From assembly GCA_017617065.1 (NCBI GenBank), contig JAFZWP010000014.1:27047-91046 (forward strand): 64,000 nt of DNA. The letters are read 5' to 3'. Position 1 is the stretch's first letter; every line of letters begins with the position of its first letter. Below are positions 7,858-17,285 of this stretch, one piece after another. Below the pieces are notes generated by a model. It saw nothing but the letters and a program-made list of their open reading frames with translations. It was not told the DNA's origin and ran no database searches. This DNA comes from Bacilli bacterium. GTDB lineage: Bacteria > Bacillota_I > Bacilli_A > ML615J-28 > CAG-698. The position numbers and the translations under genes are program-made.

Positions 7858-10261
7858 ACTTACCTCCCACAACTTCATATGAATGAGGGCTAACCATCTT
7901 ACCCATATAATTTACATCTTTTAAATTATAATTGATGATAACCGAAGTATATGCCCCACTATCCATATTTTGATAAGTTACAATTACAACTCCTGCTTCT
8001 ACTACATTTCTTGAATATACTGTAGAATTTAGGGTTGCATTATAGCCATCTAGATAATCTTTATTTATTCTAATAATCTCATCATGCCAATCACTATAAG
8101 ATGTTGTGTAATATGAAACTGTATCAGTATGTTTCAAGTTATGACTAGCTTCATTAGTTATTAGAAAACTAGGAAGTACGCCATAATCTAAATAACGAAG
8201 AATGCCAATTTCACCTAAAGAATTGAAGTTTAGATATTCCCCATAATAATCAATATAACCTTTAATTACATAAGGAACAAATGGTACATTATCAGAATAT
8301 AAATGATAAATATTAGCGTACGTTGGCATTGATAAATATGCATCAATATATTTATAGAAATAATCATTTGGTTTAGATAAAGCTAATCTATATTTATTAG
8401 ATATTGAGCTTAATGCATTATCATATAAACTAAAGCAATCATTTCTAGTGTAATTAGCATTATTTTCATAATAACTAAATAACACATTACCAATATTATC
8501 AATACTTATACCTTCTAATCCTAGTTTTCTATCACCTTTTTTAACTAAATCTAATGCTAACTTGTTAGCATAAGTTGGACTAACATAATTATATTCAGTA
8601 AATAAATTATTACCTGAATTCTTAAATGTCATTCTAAGTTTTAAAAGGGAAGTTGCTATTTTAGATTTAGATACATTACCTCTAGTGTAGCCCACTAAAT
8701 AATTATCATTTAAATATGTATCTATGCCTTCACTTTCTAAACTTGCTAGATATTTCTTAAATGCTAGTTTAGTACCTAATTTATTATTATATTTAAGCGT
8801 AAATGGACTAGCTCCTGAATATCCTAGCTTATTCCATCCCTTTAAAACTAGCTGTAAGCTGATTCCTTCATTAGTTAAAGTGCTAACGATATCTTTAGTT
8901 TGTTTTAATGTAGTCATTTGGGTTGTGGAATAACCTAACATACTCTTTTCGGTATCACTCATTAGAATATCTAAGTTAGTTTTAAACTGTCCACTTGATG
9001 TTTTAGTTAACAATTCATGTTCTAATAAATATTCTTGATAACATCTAGCCATACCAACATAGTTAGCATCACTTCCGGATAAGAACCTATAATTCATTTT
9101 AATGTCATCATTAAATAAACTATCAATCATTGTTAAGTTAATTCCATATAGATAATAATTAAAACGAGCAACAAATGTTGGGAACATAAAGTTTTGTTTT
9201 ATGTTATAGGCTCCACTAGGGGAAACTGTTAAGTTAGCTTGTTTGTTACCATTTTCTAAGATGGCTAACATTGCATCTTGATTAACTCCATTTACATAAC
9301 CAAATACTGGCATTGTTAGAGTTTTATAATCATGCATGCCATTATCTTCATCTAAGCCTTGAGTCTGAATTCCTCTATCACTACCATAAAATGTGTAGGA
9401 TTGTTGAGTCACGGCAGCCCCAGTTACAGAACCATATCTTACTAAAGCTCCGGCTCCATCAGGAATTAGCATATATCCTGGCATATCATTATTAGCTGAT
9501 GCTAAAAGTGGCATTACCATAATACCTGCTAATACATATTTTTCATTTTCTTCTTTTATCTCATCTTTCGGAATATATACATGTAATCCATCATTATCAA
9601 GGGTTACATAAGCACTAATTGTAATACCAAGTGAGAAAGCTCTATCGGTATTCATTTCTTTTGCATTAGCAAAAGTAATGGTTACTTTTACACCATTTTC
9701 GATTTGGCTATATGTATACACTGTTTTTTCCGCAATATTTAATTTAATCTTACTAGCTTCTTCTTCGCTTAAAGTTTCTTTTTCTGCCCTTGTGTGCTTA
9801 GTTCCTTTTGTAATCCAAGCACGTGAAGTGTTGATATCGAAGTTATTACTAGATGCTAAGAATTGATAGTAATAAATAGAAAATGTACTTGATAAGAATC
9901 CAGAATAATATTCTGAACTTAATCCTTCATCTACTTCATCTAAGGCTGATGAGTAAATGTAGCCGGTATCTGTATTTTCAATCTTAAAAATACATAAGTC
10001 TTTATTAAAATATAGTTTTAATTTACCATTTTGTGATGTGGTAATGAAGTCGTCTTTTTCAGTTAAATGACCTTTATTCGTATTAATACGCGTATCATCT
10101 ACACCAGTATAGAATGATGAGTCAATAATCATATCATTAGAAAAACTATATTCACTTTCAATCTTATCTACATCATTCGCTTTAATTACAATAATAGCTA
10201 TACTTGCGATTATTAATATACAAATTAGTGAAAGTAATCTTATTTTGTTTACTCTAAACAC
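7850..10261 (-). CDS. DUF5696-like exported protein
   Basis: An 803-residue protein with one N-terminal membrane segment or signal (residues 8-28) and a large extracytoplasmic part. It resembles DUF5696 proteins, which occur next to CUT1 sugar transporters in Paenibacillus and clostridia; the block MLIPDGAGALVRYG near residue 260 supports this. Their function is unknown; the C-terminal half has the look of a TIM-barrel-like hydrolase fold, but I cannot name catalytic residues. The start codon is GTG at 10259-10261, preceded by GGGAGGTGAT, and overlaps the end of the NHL-Yip1 gene by 8 bases. Its place between two permease pairs suggests a role in binding, trimming or passing on the glycan. 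Confidence 0.65.
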   Translation of the reverse strand: MFRVNKIRLLSLICILIIASIAIIVIKANDVDKIESEYSFSNDMIIDSSFYTGVDDTRINTNKGHLTEKDDFITTSQNGKLKLYFNKDLCIFKIENTDTGYIYSSALDEVDEGLSSEYYSGFLSSTFSIYYYQFLASSNNFDINTSRAWITKGTKHTRAEKETLSEEEASKIKLNIAEKTVYTYSQIENGVKVTITFANAKEMNTDRAFSLGITISAYVTLDNDGLHVYIPKDEIKEENEKYVLAGIMVMPLLASANNDMPGYMLIPDGAGALVRYGSVTGAAVTQQSYTFYGSDRGIQTQGLDEDNGMHDYKTLTMPVFGYVNGVNQDAMLAILENGNKQANLTVSPSGAYNIKQNFMFPTFVARFNYYLYGINLTMIDSLFNDDIKMNYRFLSGSDANYVGMARCYQEYLLEHELLTKTSSGQFKTNLDILMSDTEKSMLGYSTTQMTTLKQTKDIVSTLTNEGISLQLVLKGWNKLGYSGASPFTLKYNNKLGTKLAFKKYLASLESEGIDTYLNDNYLVGYTRGNVSKSKIATSLLKLRMTFKNSGNNLFTEYNYVSPTYANKLALDLVKKGDRKLGLEGISIDNIGNVLFSYYENNANYTRNDCFSLYDNALSSISNKYRLALSKPNDYFYKYIDAYLSMPTYANIYHLYSDNVPFVPYVIKGYIDYYGEYLNFNSLGEIGILRYLDYGVLPSFLITNEASHNLKHTDTVSYYTTSYSDWHDEIIRINKDYLDGYNATLNSTVYSRNVVEAGVVIVTYQNMDSGAYTSVIINYNLKDVNYMGKMVSPHSYEVVGGKYE

Positions 10262-12305
10262 GAGAGATCACCTCCCTAATTAAATCTAATACAAAGTTAA
10301 TGAATTGCTTAGATAACATATACAAAAGAAATGCAAATGCCACAAACAATAACATTGTTAGTATTGATAAGATGATATTACCAGTATTCTCCCCAAAGTT
10401 AAATTCTTGAATGTCTTTAACCATAAAATACATTAAGACAAAGCTCCATCCCCATAAAACTAAATGAGGCATTGTATAGAAGAATGATTCTGATTCGATT
10501 ACAAAATTAGATAGTATGATAACAAATGGCATGAATAATAAGTATGGAGCAAGTGAACAGATTGAATTGATGTAAACATCTTTAAATCTACCACTTCCAC
10601 TTCTTATTGAACAAATCAAATAATTACATACTACAAATAATAATAGTGGAATAATACTCTTTAATAGAATTGATACAATTGTAATGCTTTGTTTATCACC
10701 AGGATTAAAGACAAATCCCGTAAAGAAACTAGCAAGAATTGTAAGAACAAAGAACCATCCATACCAAATAGTAGCTGATGCCACACTCATTGCTTCTAAT
10801 CTTCTATTTTCATAGAATCCATCTAGTGGATGACGGATGAATTTAAACATATGACAAGTTTCTTTTATTAATTTAACTTTATATATCTTTTGTTTAAATT
10901 CAGAGAATTTACGTTTAGGTGTATCAAATACATGAAGTTTATTTAAAACAATTAAGGCTATGATTAAAGTAGCTATTATTATAAATAATAAATAGCCATA
11001 TTCATTTAACCAATTATTTCTAACTTCCCAAAAAGCATTTGAGTAAGATGTAGTATCTTTAGCTAGTTTAAACTCAGCTAAAGCTTCTTTATATAATCCT
11101 TCTCTTAAATATGCATTACCTAAACCTTTATGAGCTAGGTCAAACATATTATTAAGTTTTAAGACTTGTTCCCAAGGGCTTCTAGACTCTTGGTATTTAC
11201 CATCATTATATAGTTTTAATGCTTCATGAATTAAGCCGGCAAATTCTGTTTGCACAAATACTTGAATTTGATTACCATCTAAAACATATAAATTATATTC
11301 ATCATCTACTTCAATTGAGTTAGCGGACCTAAACAAACCTATTGTTACACCAGTAGAATCGTATCCAGCAAAGTTGAATAACAAATTACCTTCACGGTCA
11401 TATTCACAAATATAACCATATTTTTCTACTGTGTAGATAGTTTCCGTTGGTCCAATCGCTATATCTACATAATCGCTCCAATCGCGCATGTTTGTAGGAA
11501 GTAAATTAGTACCAGCAATATTAAGTTTCTTAACAGCTGAGCCACTTGTATTACTTAGAGTATTAATTAATCCATCCCCGTCAATTGCTAGGTTAATTGG
11601 GCTAACTGGAGATACATATAATTTCTTTCGCTGTTCTTTTGTAGAGAAAAGGAATTTCACTACATATTTAAAGTCAGGTTGAACATAGTTTGCTCCAAAA
11701 TAGCCTGAGAATTCATTATCTTTAGTAATAGTAACTATTCCATTAGCATTACCAGAATCAATGATATACATTGTACCAACTTGATCTACTACGATCTTAG
11801 TTGGTAAAAAGTCACTCGATGATTCCACATACAATGGATGTGTTGGCTTATTAATAAATGTCGGATGTTCTAAATCATCTAAATCAAAGATTACTACTGC
11901 TTTTAGACCATAATCAGCAACATATACTAATCCTTCATCGGATGCAAAAACACCTTGTGGTTTAACTAATATGCCTTTACCAATTTCTAAAGCATTAGTA
12001 AAGGTAGCATCAGTTGCTACAACTCGCCCGTTAGCAGTATCTGCGATATAAAACATTTTAGATTTAGAATTATAATAAATATCTTCAGGATTATTAAGAG
12101 TTACTAAATCTGAATTACTAAATGTAATGCTAGTTACTTTCTTAACGGCAATGTATGCATCTTGAGTTGGAATCATATCTCCATTTGAATCAACTGTATA
12201 AGTTTTATGTGATGCACCATTATCAGCGTTAACTCTAACTTGCATTAAAACAAAAACAAATAAAATAGCTATTAAGCATAAAGTAAGTTTACGTAATTTC
12301 TTCAT
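10254..12305 (-). CDS. NHL beta-propeller / TPR / Yip1 membrane protein
   Basis: A 683-residue protein of four parts: a signal peptide (1-27, ending VRVNA); an NHL-type beta-propeller (about 45-355, with repeated units such as NPEDIYYNSKSKMFYIADT and KPQGVFASDEGLVYVAD); two TPR-like helix pairs (about 360-425, ending KEALAEFKLAKD); a membrane segment near 438-457 followed by a cytoplasmic link and a C-terminal Yip1-like bundle of five or so membrane helices (about 490-683). The propeller would be outside. Similar NHL-Yip1 proteins sit beside DUF5696 and LplB/YtcP-type permeases in other Bacillota (known context, function not established). It begins 8 bases after the upstream permease. A scaffold or sensor for the transporter is my inference. 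Confidence 0.7.
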   Translation of the reverse strand: MKKLRKLTLCLIAILFVFVLMQVRVNADNGASHKTYTVDSNGDMIPTQDAYIAVKKVTSITFSNSDLVTLNNPEDIYYNSKSKMFYIADTANGRVVATDATFTNALEIGKGILVKPQGVFASDEGLVYVADYGLKAVVIFDLDDLEHPTFINKPTHPLYVESSSDFLPTKIVVDQVGTMYIIDSGNANGIVTITKDNEFSGYFGANYVQPDFKYVVKFLFSTKEQRKKLYVSPVSPINLAIDGDGLINTLSNTSGSAVKKLNIAGTNLLPTNMRDWSDYVDIAIGPTETIYTVEKYGYICEYDREGNLLFNFAGYDSTGVTIGLFRSANSIEVDDEYNLYVLDGNQIQVFVQTEFAGLIHEALKLYNDGKYQESRSPWEQVLKLNNMFDLAHKGLGNAYLREGLYKEALAEFKLAKDTTSYSNAFWEVRNNWLNEYGYLLFIIIATLIIALIVLNKLHVFDTPKRKFSEFKQKIYKVKLIKETCHMFKFIRHPLDGFYENRRLEAMSVASATIWYGWFFVLTILASFFTGFVFNPGDKQSITIVSILLKSIIPLLLFVVCNYLICSIRSGSGRFKDVYINSICSLAPYLLFMPFVIILSNFVIESESFFYTMPHLVLWGWSFVLMYFMVKDIQEFNFGENTGNIILSILTMLLFVAFAFLLYMLSKQFINFVLDLIREVISRV

Positions 12306-12313
12306 TTTATCAC

Positions 12314-13180
12314 CTACTTTATACCTGAATGAGCCATAGTATCCATGACTTTAGATTGTACTATAATAAAGAACACTAAGTTAGGTAAGAAGATTATTAA
12401 ACTTGCTGCTGCTGCCATACCTTGACCAGATACACTTGAGTTACTAGTTAAAGTAGATAAGAAGAATGCTAGTGTCCTATGACCTTCATCACTAACAAAT
12501 ATGCTCGATGTCTCCACATTATTCCAAAATCCTTGGAAAGATAAAATGGCAACTGTAGATAAAGCTGGTTTAATTAGTGGCATTATGACACGCCAAAATA
12601 CTTGGAAATCACCTGCTCCATCTAATCTTGCCGCTTCTATCAATTCATCAGGTATTTGATCGATAAATTGTTTTACTAAGAATAATCCTACTGGCATTGC
12701 AAGTAGTGGAATAATATGAGCAAAGAATGTATTAGAAATACCTAGACTAGATATTACTAAATATCTAGGAATTACTAAAGCCGATCCTACAAACATCATT
12801 GCTACTTCATTTACTTTAAATAATAACTTTTTACCTTTAAATCTTAGTTTTGATAAAGCAAAAGCAGTTAAAGATGTAATAAATATTGTAGCAGCCACAC
12901 CCACAAGTGTTACTGAAATACTATTAAACAAGTAACGTGAGAATGGAATTGATGATTGTGTTGTTTGATTAAATAAGTTTTTAAAGTTATCAAGCGTTGG
13001 ATTGATTACATAGAATTTTGGAGGATACTCTAACAATTCTGAAATCGGTTTAAACGCATGCACAATGATAAATATAATTGGAAGTAACATGAATAGAGCC
13101 ATAAGTCCCGTAACAATAAAGAACTTTATTTGACTCGGATGGAAACGATCTGGATTGATCTTTTGGTTACGATATGCCAT
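12314..13180 (-). CDS. Carbohydrate ABC transporter permease, MalG/YtcP-like
   Basis: A 288-residue CUT1 permease with six membrane segments and the EAA loop IEAARLDGAGDFQVFW near residue 190. The start is set at the ATG at 13180, which has AGGAGG 6 bases upstream; a longer frame to 13222 would overlap the preceding gene. It ends 8 bases before the NHL-Yip1 gene. It pairs with 13191-14216 and is the first of two permease pairs in the operon. Confidence 0.92.
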   Translation of the reverse strand: MAYRNQKINPDRFHPSQIKFFIVTGLMALFMLLPIIFIIVHAFKPISELLEYPPKFYVINPTLDNFKNLFNQTTQSSIPFSRYLFNSISVTLVGVAATIFITSLTAFALSKLRFKGKKLLFKVNEVAMMFVGSALVIPRYLVISSLGISNTFFAHIIPLLAMPVGLFLVKQFIDQIPDELIEAARLDGAGDFQVFWRVIMPLIKPALSTVAILSFQGFWNNVETSSIFVSDEGHRTLAFFLSTLTSNSSVSGQGMAAAASLIIFLPNLVFFIIVQSKVMDTMAHSGIK

Positions 13181-13190
13181 GATCTGCCTC

Positions 13191-14216
13191 CTAATCCTTA
13201 CTTCCAAAGAGTTTATAAGCAACTCTTGAAATGATTAATATTATTAAAAGTAAAATAACTGTTACAGCACAAGCCATTCCAAATTCATATTTATTATAAA
13301 TATAGTCATCTACATGGTTAATTATTAGTTGACCTGCGTATTGTGGAGTTGGGTTAGATCCAGATAGTGTTACGCCAATACTACCTGCCGCAAACGTATT
13401 TACAACAGCCATTACGGCACCAAATAACATTTGTGGCTTCATCATTGGAATAGTAATATAGAATACTTCTTGGAATCTATTCTTCATTCCATCCACATAT
13501 GCAGCTTCATACACATCTTGAGGAATATTTAAAATACCAGATAGCATCGCTAAGAATCCTACCCCTAAACTACTCCATAATGATATGATAATCATTATTG
13601 TCATTAAATAGCTTGGGTTTTGTAACCATTCAATAGGTTCATTGATAATAGTTAAGCTAATTAATAAATAATTTAAATATCCTGAATCAGATCCAGAAAA
13701 GATAATAATCCATAGTACTCCCATAGCTACTCCCATTGTCATTGATGGAGTATATAGGATTATAGATATAACAGTTCTAGCTCTTTTTGGCATTTGCGCT
13801 AAGCACCAAGCCATAAAGAAACTTAAAACATATCCACCCACCCCAACAATCAATGCAAATTTCAAGGTATTAGGTAATACATATTGTGTAAAGATCTTAT
13901 CTTTAGTGAATAAATAAATAAAATTATCAATAAATATAAAATCTGGTTTATTTACACCATTAAATGATGTAAATGAAAGCAGCATTGCAATAATTATTGG
14001 AGCCACAATGCAAGTTAAGAATAAAATTGCATAAGGTGTTACAAATAACCAACCATTTCTAGTTTCTAATTGGTCACGATTTAAGCGCTTTTTAGTTTGA
14101 ATTTTAGCTATTTTTTTAACTAAATAATAACCTAAAAAGCTTATTCCAATAATTGCTACTAACAAACAGAGAATTAAGAAAGGACTCATCTTTGATTTAG
14201 CCAAAAATGTTAACAT
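13191..14216 (-). CDS. Carbohydrate ABC transporter permease, MalF/LplB-like
   Basis: A 341-residue CUT1 permease. Residues 11-33 form an additional N-terminal membrane segment before the usual six; the EAA loop reads YEAAYVDGMKNRFQEVFY near residue 245. An AAGGA ribosome site lies about 7 bases before the start, and the gap to the binding-protein gene is 2 bases. Together with 12314-13180 it probably forms the channel served by the 1001-residue binding protein immediately upstream. Confidence 0.92.
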   Translation of the reverse strand: MLTFLAKSKMSPFLILCLLVAIIGISFLGYYLVKKIAKIQTKKRLNRDQLETRNGWLFVTPYAILFLTCIVAPIIIAMLLSFTSFNGVNKPDFIFIDNFIYLFTKDKIFTQYVLPNTLKFALIVGVGGYVLSFFMAWCLAQMPKRARTVISIILYTPSMTMGVAMGVLWIIIFSGSDSGYLNYLLISLTIINEPIEWLQNPSYLMTIMIIISLWSSLGVGFLAMLSGILNIPQDVYEAAYVDGMKNRFQEVFYITIPMMKPQMLFGAVMAVVNTFAAGSIGVTLSGSNPTPQYAGQLIINHVDDYIYNKYEFGMACAVTVILLLIILIISRVAYKLFGSKD

Positions 14217-14218
14217 GA

Positions 14219-17200
14219 TTAATCCTTCCTTTCTGTTAGCCAGTTATCAATGTTTGACACTGACGGAACAATGTAATCTTTAACTTTTTGACCATTAACG
14301 ATGTATTTAAACTCGGTCATCTTTCTTTCTATTTCACGATTTGAATCAATTACGGCATCATCTAGAGCAATCCTAACATTAGCTCCATTGAATACTATCT
14401 TGCTATAGGCATCTGATATACTTCTTTCAATCATGTATGCGGCAGGAACTCTACTAGCTTCCATGCTAAATGATCTAAGTTGTTCTAAAATGACTTCTTT
14501 ATGATGAGCATCAATTGGTAGAGTTTCAAAAGCATTTAGGTTAGCTGAATACCATAAGTATTCTAACCCGTACATGCTATACATCTTTTGAATGAATGCT
14601 TCTTGGGTAGGGGTTGACATCCACCATTTAATAAACTCCCAAGCTTCTTCTTTCTTCTCACTCACTTCAAACATTGTTATGCCTTGAGATCCAGCTGTAG
14701 AGTAACGATTAACATTACCATTTACATCTTCATATCCAATATGGGCTGCTACATCCCAGTTACCATTAATTTCTGGAGCAGCAATTAATAATGATGTATA
14801 AGTACCACTATTAGCAATGCCAATTGGTAAAGTACCATATCTAAATGAATTATAAAAACTTAGAGTTTCTTCTGGTACATCATAAATTGTAAATAAGTTA
14901 GTCGTAAACTTTAACGCAGCAACATATGCTTCATCGGAAAGAGTTGTCTTCATTCCATCTTCAGAATATAAACTACCAGTATAAACACCTTCAAATTTAC
15001 CACTTGAAGCATATTGATACAAAATTGGAAGGCTAGCTACATATGGTTTTAATCCTCTATAACTAGATAGTGGTGAATAGAAATTATAACCAAGACGTTG
15101 TAAAATCGGTAACTGTCCTACTAAATCATCCCAAGTAGATGGAACATCTAGATTAAGAGATGAATAAATATCACTACGATAGAATGTTACCCAGAAATCT
15201 TGGGTTTCAGGGATACCATACATTCCATCTTCATAGGCATAAGGAATCATAGCTCCTTTTGCAAAATTAGATACAAGTTCTTCATATCCACTAAAACCTC
15301 TTAAATCAACTGTAATTCCTCTTAGAGCTAAATCATATGGAATCCAGTTACTAATACCAATAGCTACATCTGGCAGGTCACCACTTGAATTAGCAAGAAT
15401 TAGTTTATTTTGGTCAGGCATAAGTGAAAACTTAACCTTTAAGCCTGCTTCATCTACCATTTGTTGCATTACTTCTAGGTATTGTCTACTTCTATTAACC
15501 CAAACTTCTACTTCATCTTCTTTAACATCTTTTGTAGAGTATTCTTTATTAAAGAATGAAATAAAGAACCTTTTAACTCCTTCTGCTAAAGAAACAAAGA
15601 AGTTTTCTTTAGCTTTAGGTAACTTAACATCCGCTTTAGATAAATAAATTCTTTCTAACCCCATTGGATTATTATTTAAAGTCAATAATAAATTACCTAA
15701 TACTTGAGAAACCGAACTAGATCCATCAGTAAATAATGTTAATTTATTACCAATTTGATCTGGGTCTTTAGCTAAGTTTTTAAGTTTAGTAATAGCTACT
15801 TTTAATGTGGCAAAAGTTGATGATTCCTTACCATTAGAACTAAATTGTTTTAAATAATCTCTTAAATCATCAATTTGATCACACCAATTGTTTAATCTAT
15901 CTTCTAAATCAGGAATATATTTAGATATATTCCAATTACGATATGTATCAGTTTGACCATTAGTCAAACTCTTAATCTCTAAACTCAAATCATTCATTTC
16001 ATCCATTATGCGGTCAATCTCTTCAATTGCATAACGGTAAATATCGATATTAACTTTTAAAGTTAAAATATTTTCCCCTTCATTTAAATAAATATATAAC
16101 TTACCATCTTTATTATGGAGTGTTTCATTTTGCCATTTTTTAGAATAATAGAATGGATAAGCATATAAATCATCATATGGTACTTCTCCATTTATCATAA
16201 TTGTTCTATTAACAGGCATATTTAAGTATGAATCTTGAAGATATTTAATAGATAGAGTGTATAAACCTGCAAATGGAGCATTAAGTTTATAAGATAATGA
16301 CTGATTACCATTATCCCATGAAGCATTATAAACAGCATTTAATAGTTTATGGCTAGTGTCATAACGAGTAGCTGTGGAATCTTGCAAAGCATATACTCTA
16401 ATATCAAGGCTTGATTTAGTGTATACATCTTCAGCTCCAATTGTTATCATATCTCCATCATAAAAGTTAGCACCGTTATGTTGTGCTAAATATTCTTCAT
16501 AAGTTAAATATTTATTTTTAGATTGTAAATAAATATCACTAATAGCTACTTCACCGCTTTTAATTGTTAAGCTAATTGTATTTTCACCACTATCTAAATA
16601 AATATAAAGTGGAGAATCATGTAAACTGCTTCCATCAAGTAAATATGTATTTTCATACCATTTAGCAATTCTTGTGGCAGTTGGTAAGATTTCATTACCA
16701 TAACGATCTTTTTTAAATTCATCAGCTGATTGCCATTCTTGGGCAAATATTAATTGAAGTGATTCATAATACTCTACAATTCCATCAACTACCATACTTG
16801 CTTCAGTATCAATGATAGAATTTGAGTCAATGTAGTAAGTAAAACCAATTGTATATAGTCCTTCTTCTTCCACATTCACTTTAAAATTATAAGTATCACC
16901 AACTGATAATTTAATAGCAGTTTTATCATGAATAGTTTCACTATTAATGTTACTATCTACATCTTTATAATCATCGTATGTAAATTGTTTGTAATAAGAA
17001 TCAACAATTTTGTCTTTAAACATCTCTAAAAACTTTGTGTATTTAAGGTTACCATCATTATTGATGGTATTTTCTAAATACGCCATATCATTTTCTACTA
17101 CATCAGGCTTTTGCTCTGTTTCTTTTGCTTTAACTACGCAAGCAAAAATAAAAAGTAGCACAAATGTAATAGCAAATATACAGCTAATTCTTATTATCCT

Positions 17201-17224
17201 TTTAAATATTTTGTTTTTTATCAT
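14219..17224 (-). CDS. Large multi-domain ABC extracellular solute-binding protein
   Basis: A 1001-residue exported protein. Residues 8-32 form a signal; the cysteine in LFIFAC is a poor lipobox, so a cleaved signal peptide is equally possible. Two beta-sandwich modules resembling carbohydrate-binding modules cover about 60-250 and 262-390, each ending in phrases like LYIYLDSGENTISLTIK and LYIYLNEGENILTLKV. A helical stretch (about 395-560) follows, then a type 1 solute-binding domain (about 570-985, including PSTWDDLVGQLPILQRLGYN). That is more than twice the usual 420-450 residues. It directly precedes the MalF/MalG pair, so it is likely their binding protein, with the extra modules gripping polymer or wall. 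Ligand is unknown. Confidence 0.8.
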   Translation of the reverse strand: MIKNKIFKRIIRISCIFAITFVLLFIFACVVKAKETEQKPDVVENDMAYLENTINNDGNLKYTKFLEMFKDKIVDSYYKQFTYDDYKDVDSNINSETIHDKTAIKLSVGDTYNFKVNVEEEGLYTIGFTYYIDSNSIIDTEASMVVDGIVEYYESLQLIFAQEWQSADEFKKDRYGNEILPTATRIAKWYENTYLLDGSSLHDSPLYIYLDSGENTISLTIKSGEVAISDIYLQSKNKYLTYEEYLAQHNGANFYDGDMITIGAEDVYTKSSLDIRVYALQDSTATRYDTSHKLLNAVYNASWDNGNQSLSYKLNAPFAGLYTLSIKYLQDSYLNMPVNRTIMINGEVPYDDLYAYPFYYSKKWQNETLHNKDGKLYIYLNEGENILTLKVNIDIYRYAIEEIDRIMDEMNDLSLEIKSLTNGQTDTYRNWNISKYIPDLEDRLNNWCDQIDDLRDYLKQFSSNGKESSTFATLKVAITKLKNLAKDPDQIGNKLTLFTDGSSSVSQVLGNLLLTLNNNPMGLERIYLSKADVKLPKAKENFFVSLAEGVKRFFISFFNKEYSTKDVKEDEVEVWVNRSRQYLEVMQQMVDEAGLKVKFSLMPDQNKLILANSSGDLPDVAIGISNWIPYDLALRGITVDLRGFSGYEELVSNFAKGAMIPYAYEDGMYGIPETQDFWVTFYRSDIYSSLNLDVPSTWDDLVGQLPILQRLGYNFYSPLSSYRGLKPYVASLPILYQYASSGKFEGVYTGSLYSEDGMKTTLSDEAYVAALKFTTNLFTIYDVPEETLSFYNSFRYGTLPIGIANSGTYTSLLIAAPEINGNWDVAAHIGYEDVNGNVNRYSTAGSQGITMFEVSEKKEEAWEFIKWWMSTPTQEAFIQKMYSMYGLEYLWYSANLNAFETLPIDAHHKEVILEQLRSFSMEASRVPAAYMIERSISDAYSKIVFNGANVRIALDDAVIDSNREIERKMTEFKYIVNGQKVKDYIVPSVSNIDNWLTERKD

Positions 17225-17245
17225 AGATTACCTCTATAAAGAATT

Positions 17246-17275
17246 AGGGGGAAATAACTAATTATTATTCCCCCC
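17246..17275 (-). promoter_or_regulatory. Intercistronic stem-loop after the solute-binding protein gene
   Basis: GGGGG (17247-17251) pairs with CCCCC (17270-17275), extended by A/T pairs with one bulge and a short loop, in the 61-base gap between two genes. No T-run follows on the minus strand. This is the position and form of the stem-loops that follow malE-like genes and protect the upstream mRNA, giving more binding protein than permease. Confidence 0.6.
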
Positions 17276-17285
17276 GCATAATCAA

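Noticed and set aside
14219..17224. Calling the 1001-residue binding protein a certain lipoprotein
   Set aside because: The only cysteine near the signal is in LFIFAC, whose -2 residue is Phe, a poor lipobox; an ordinary signal peptidase site after VVKA is as likely.
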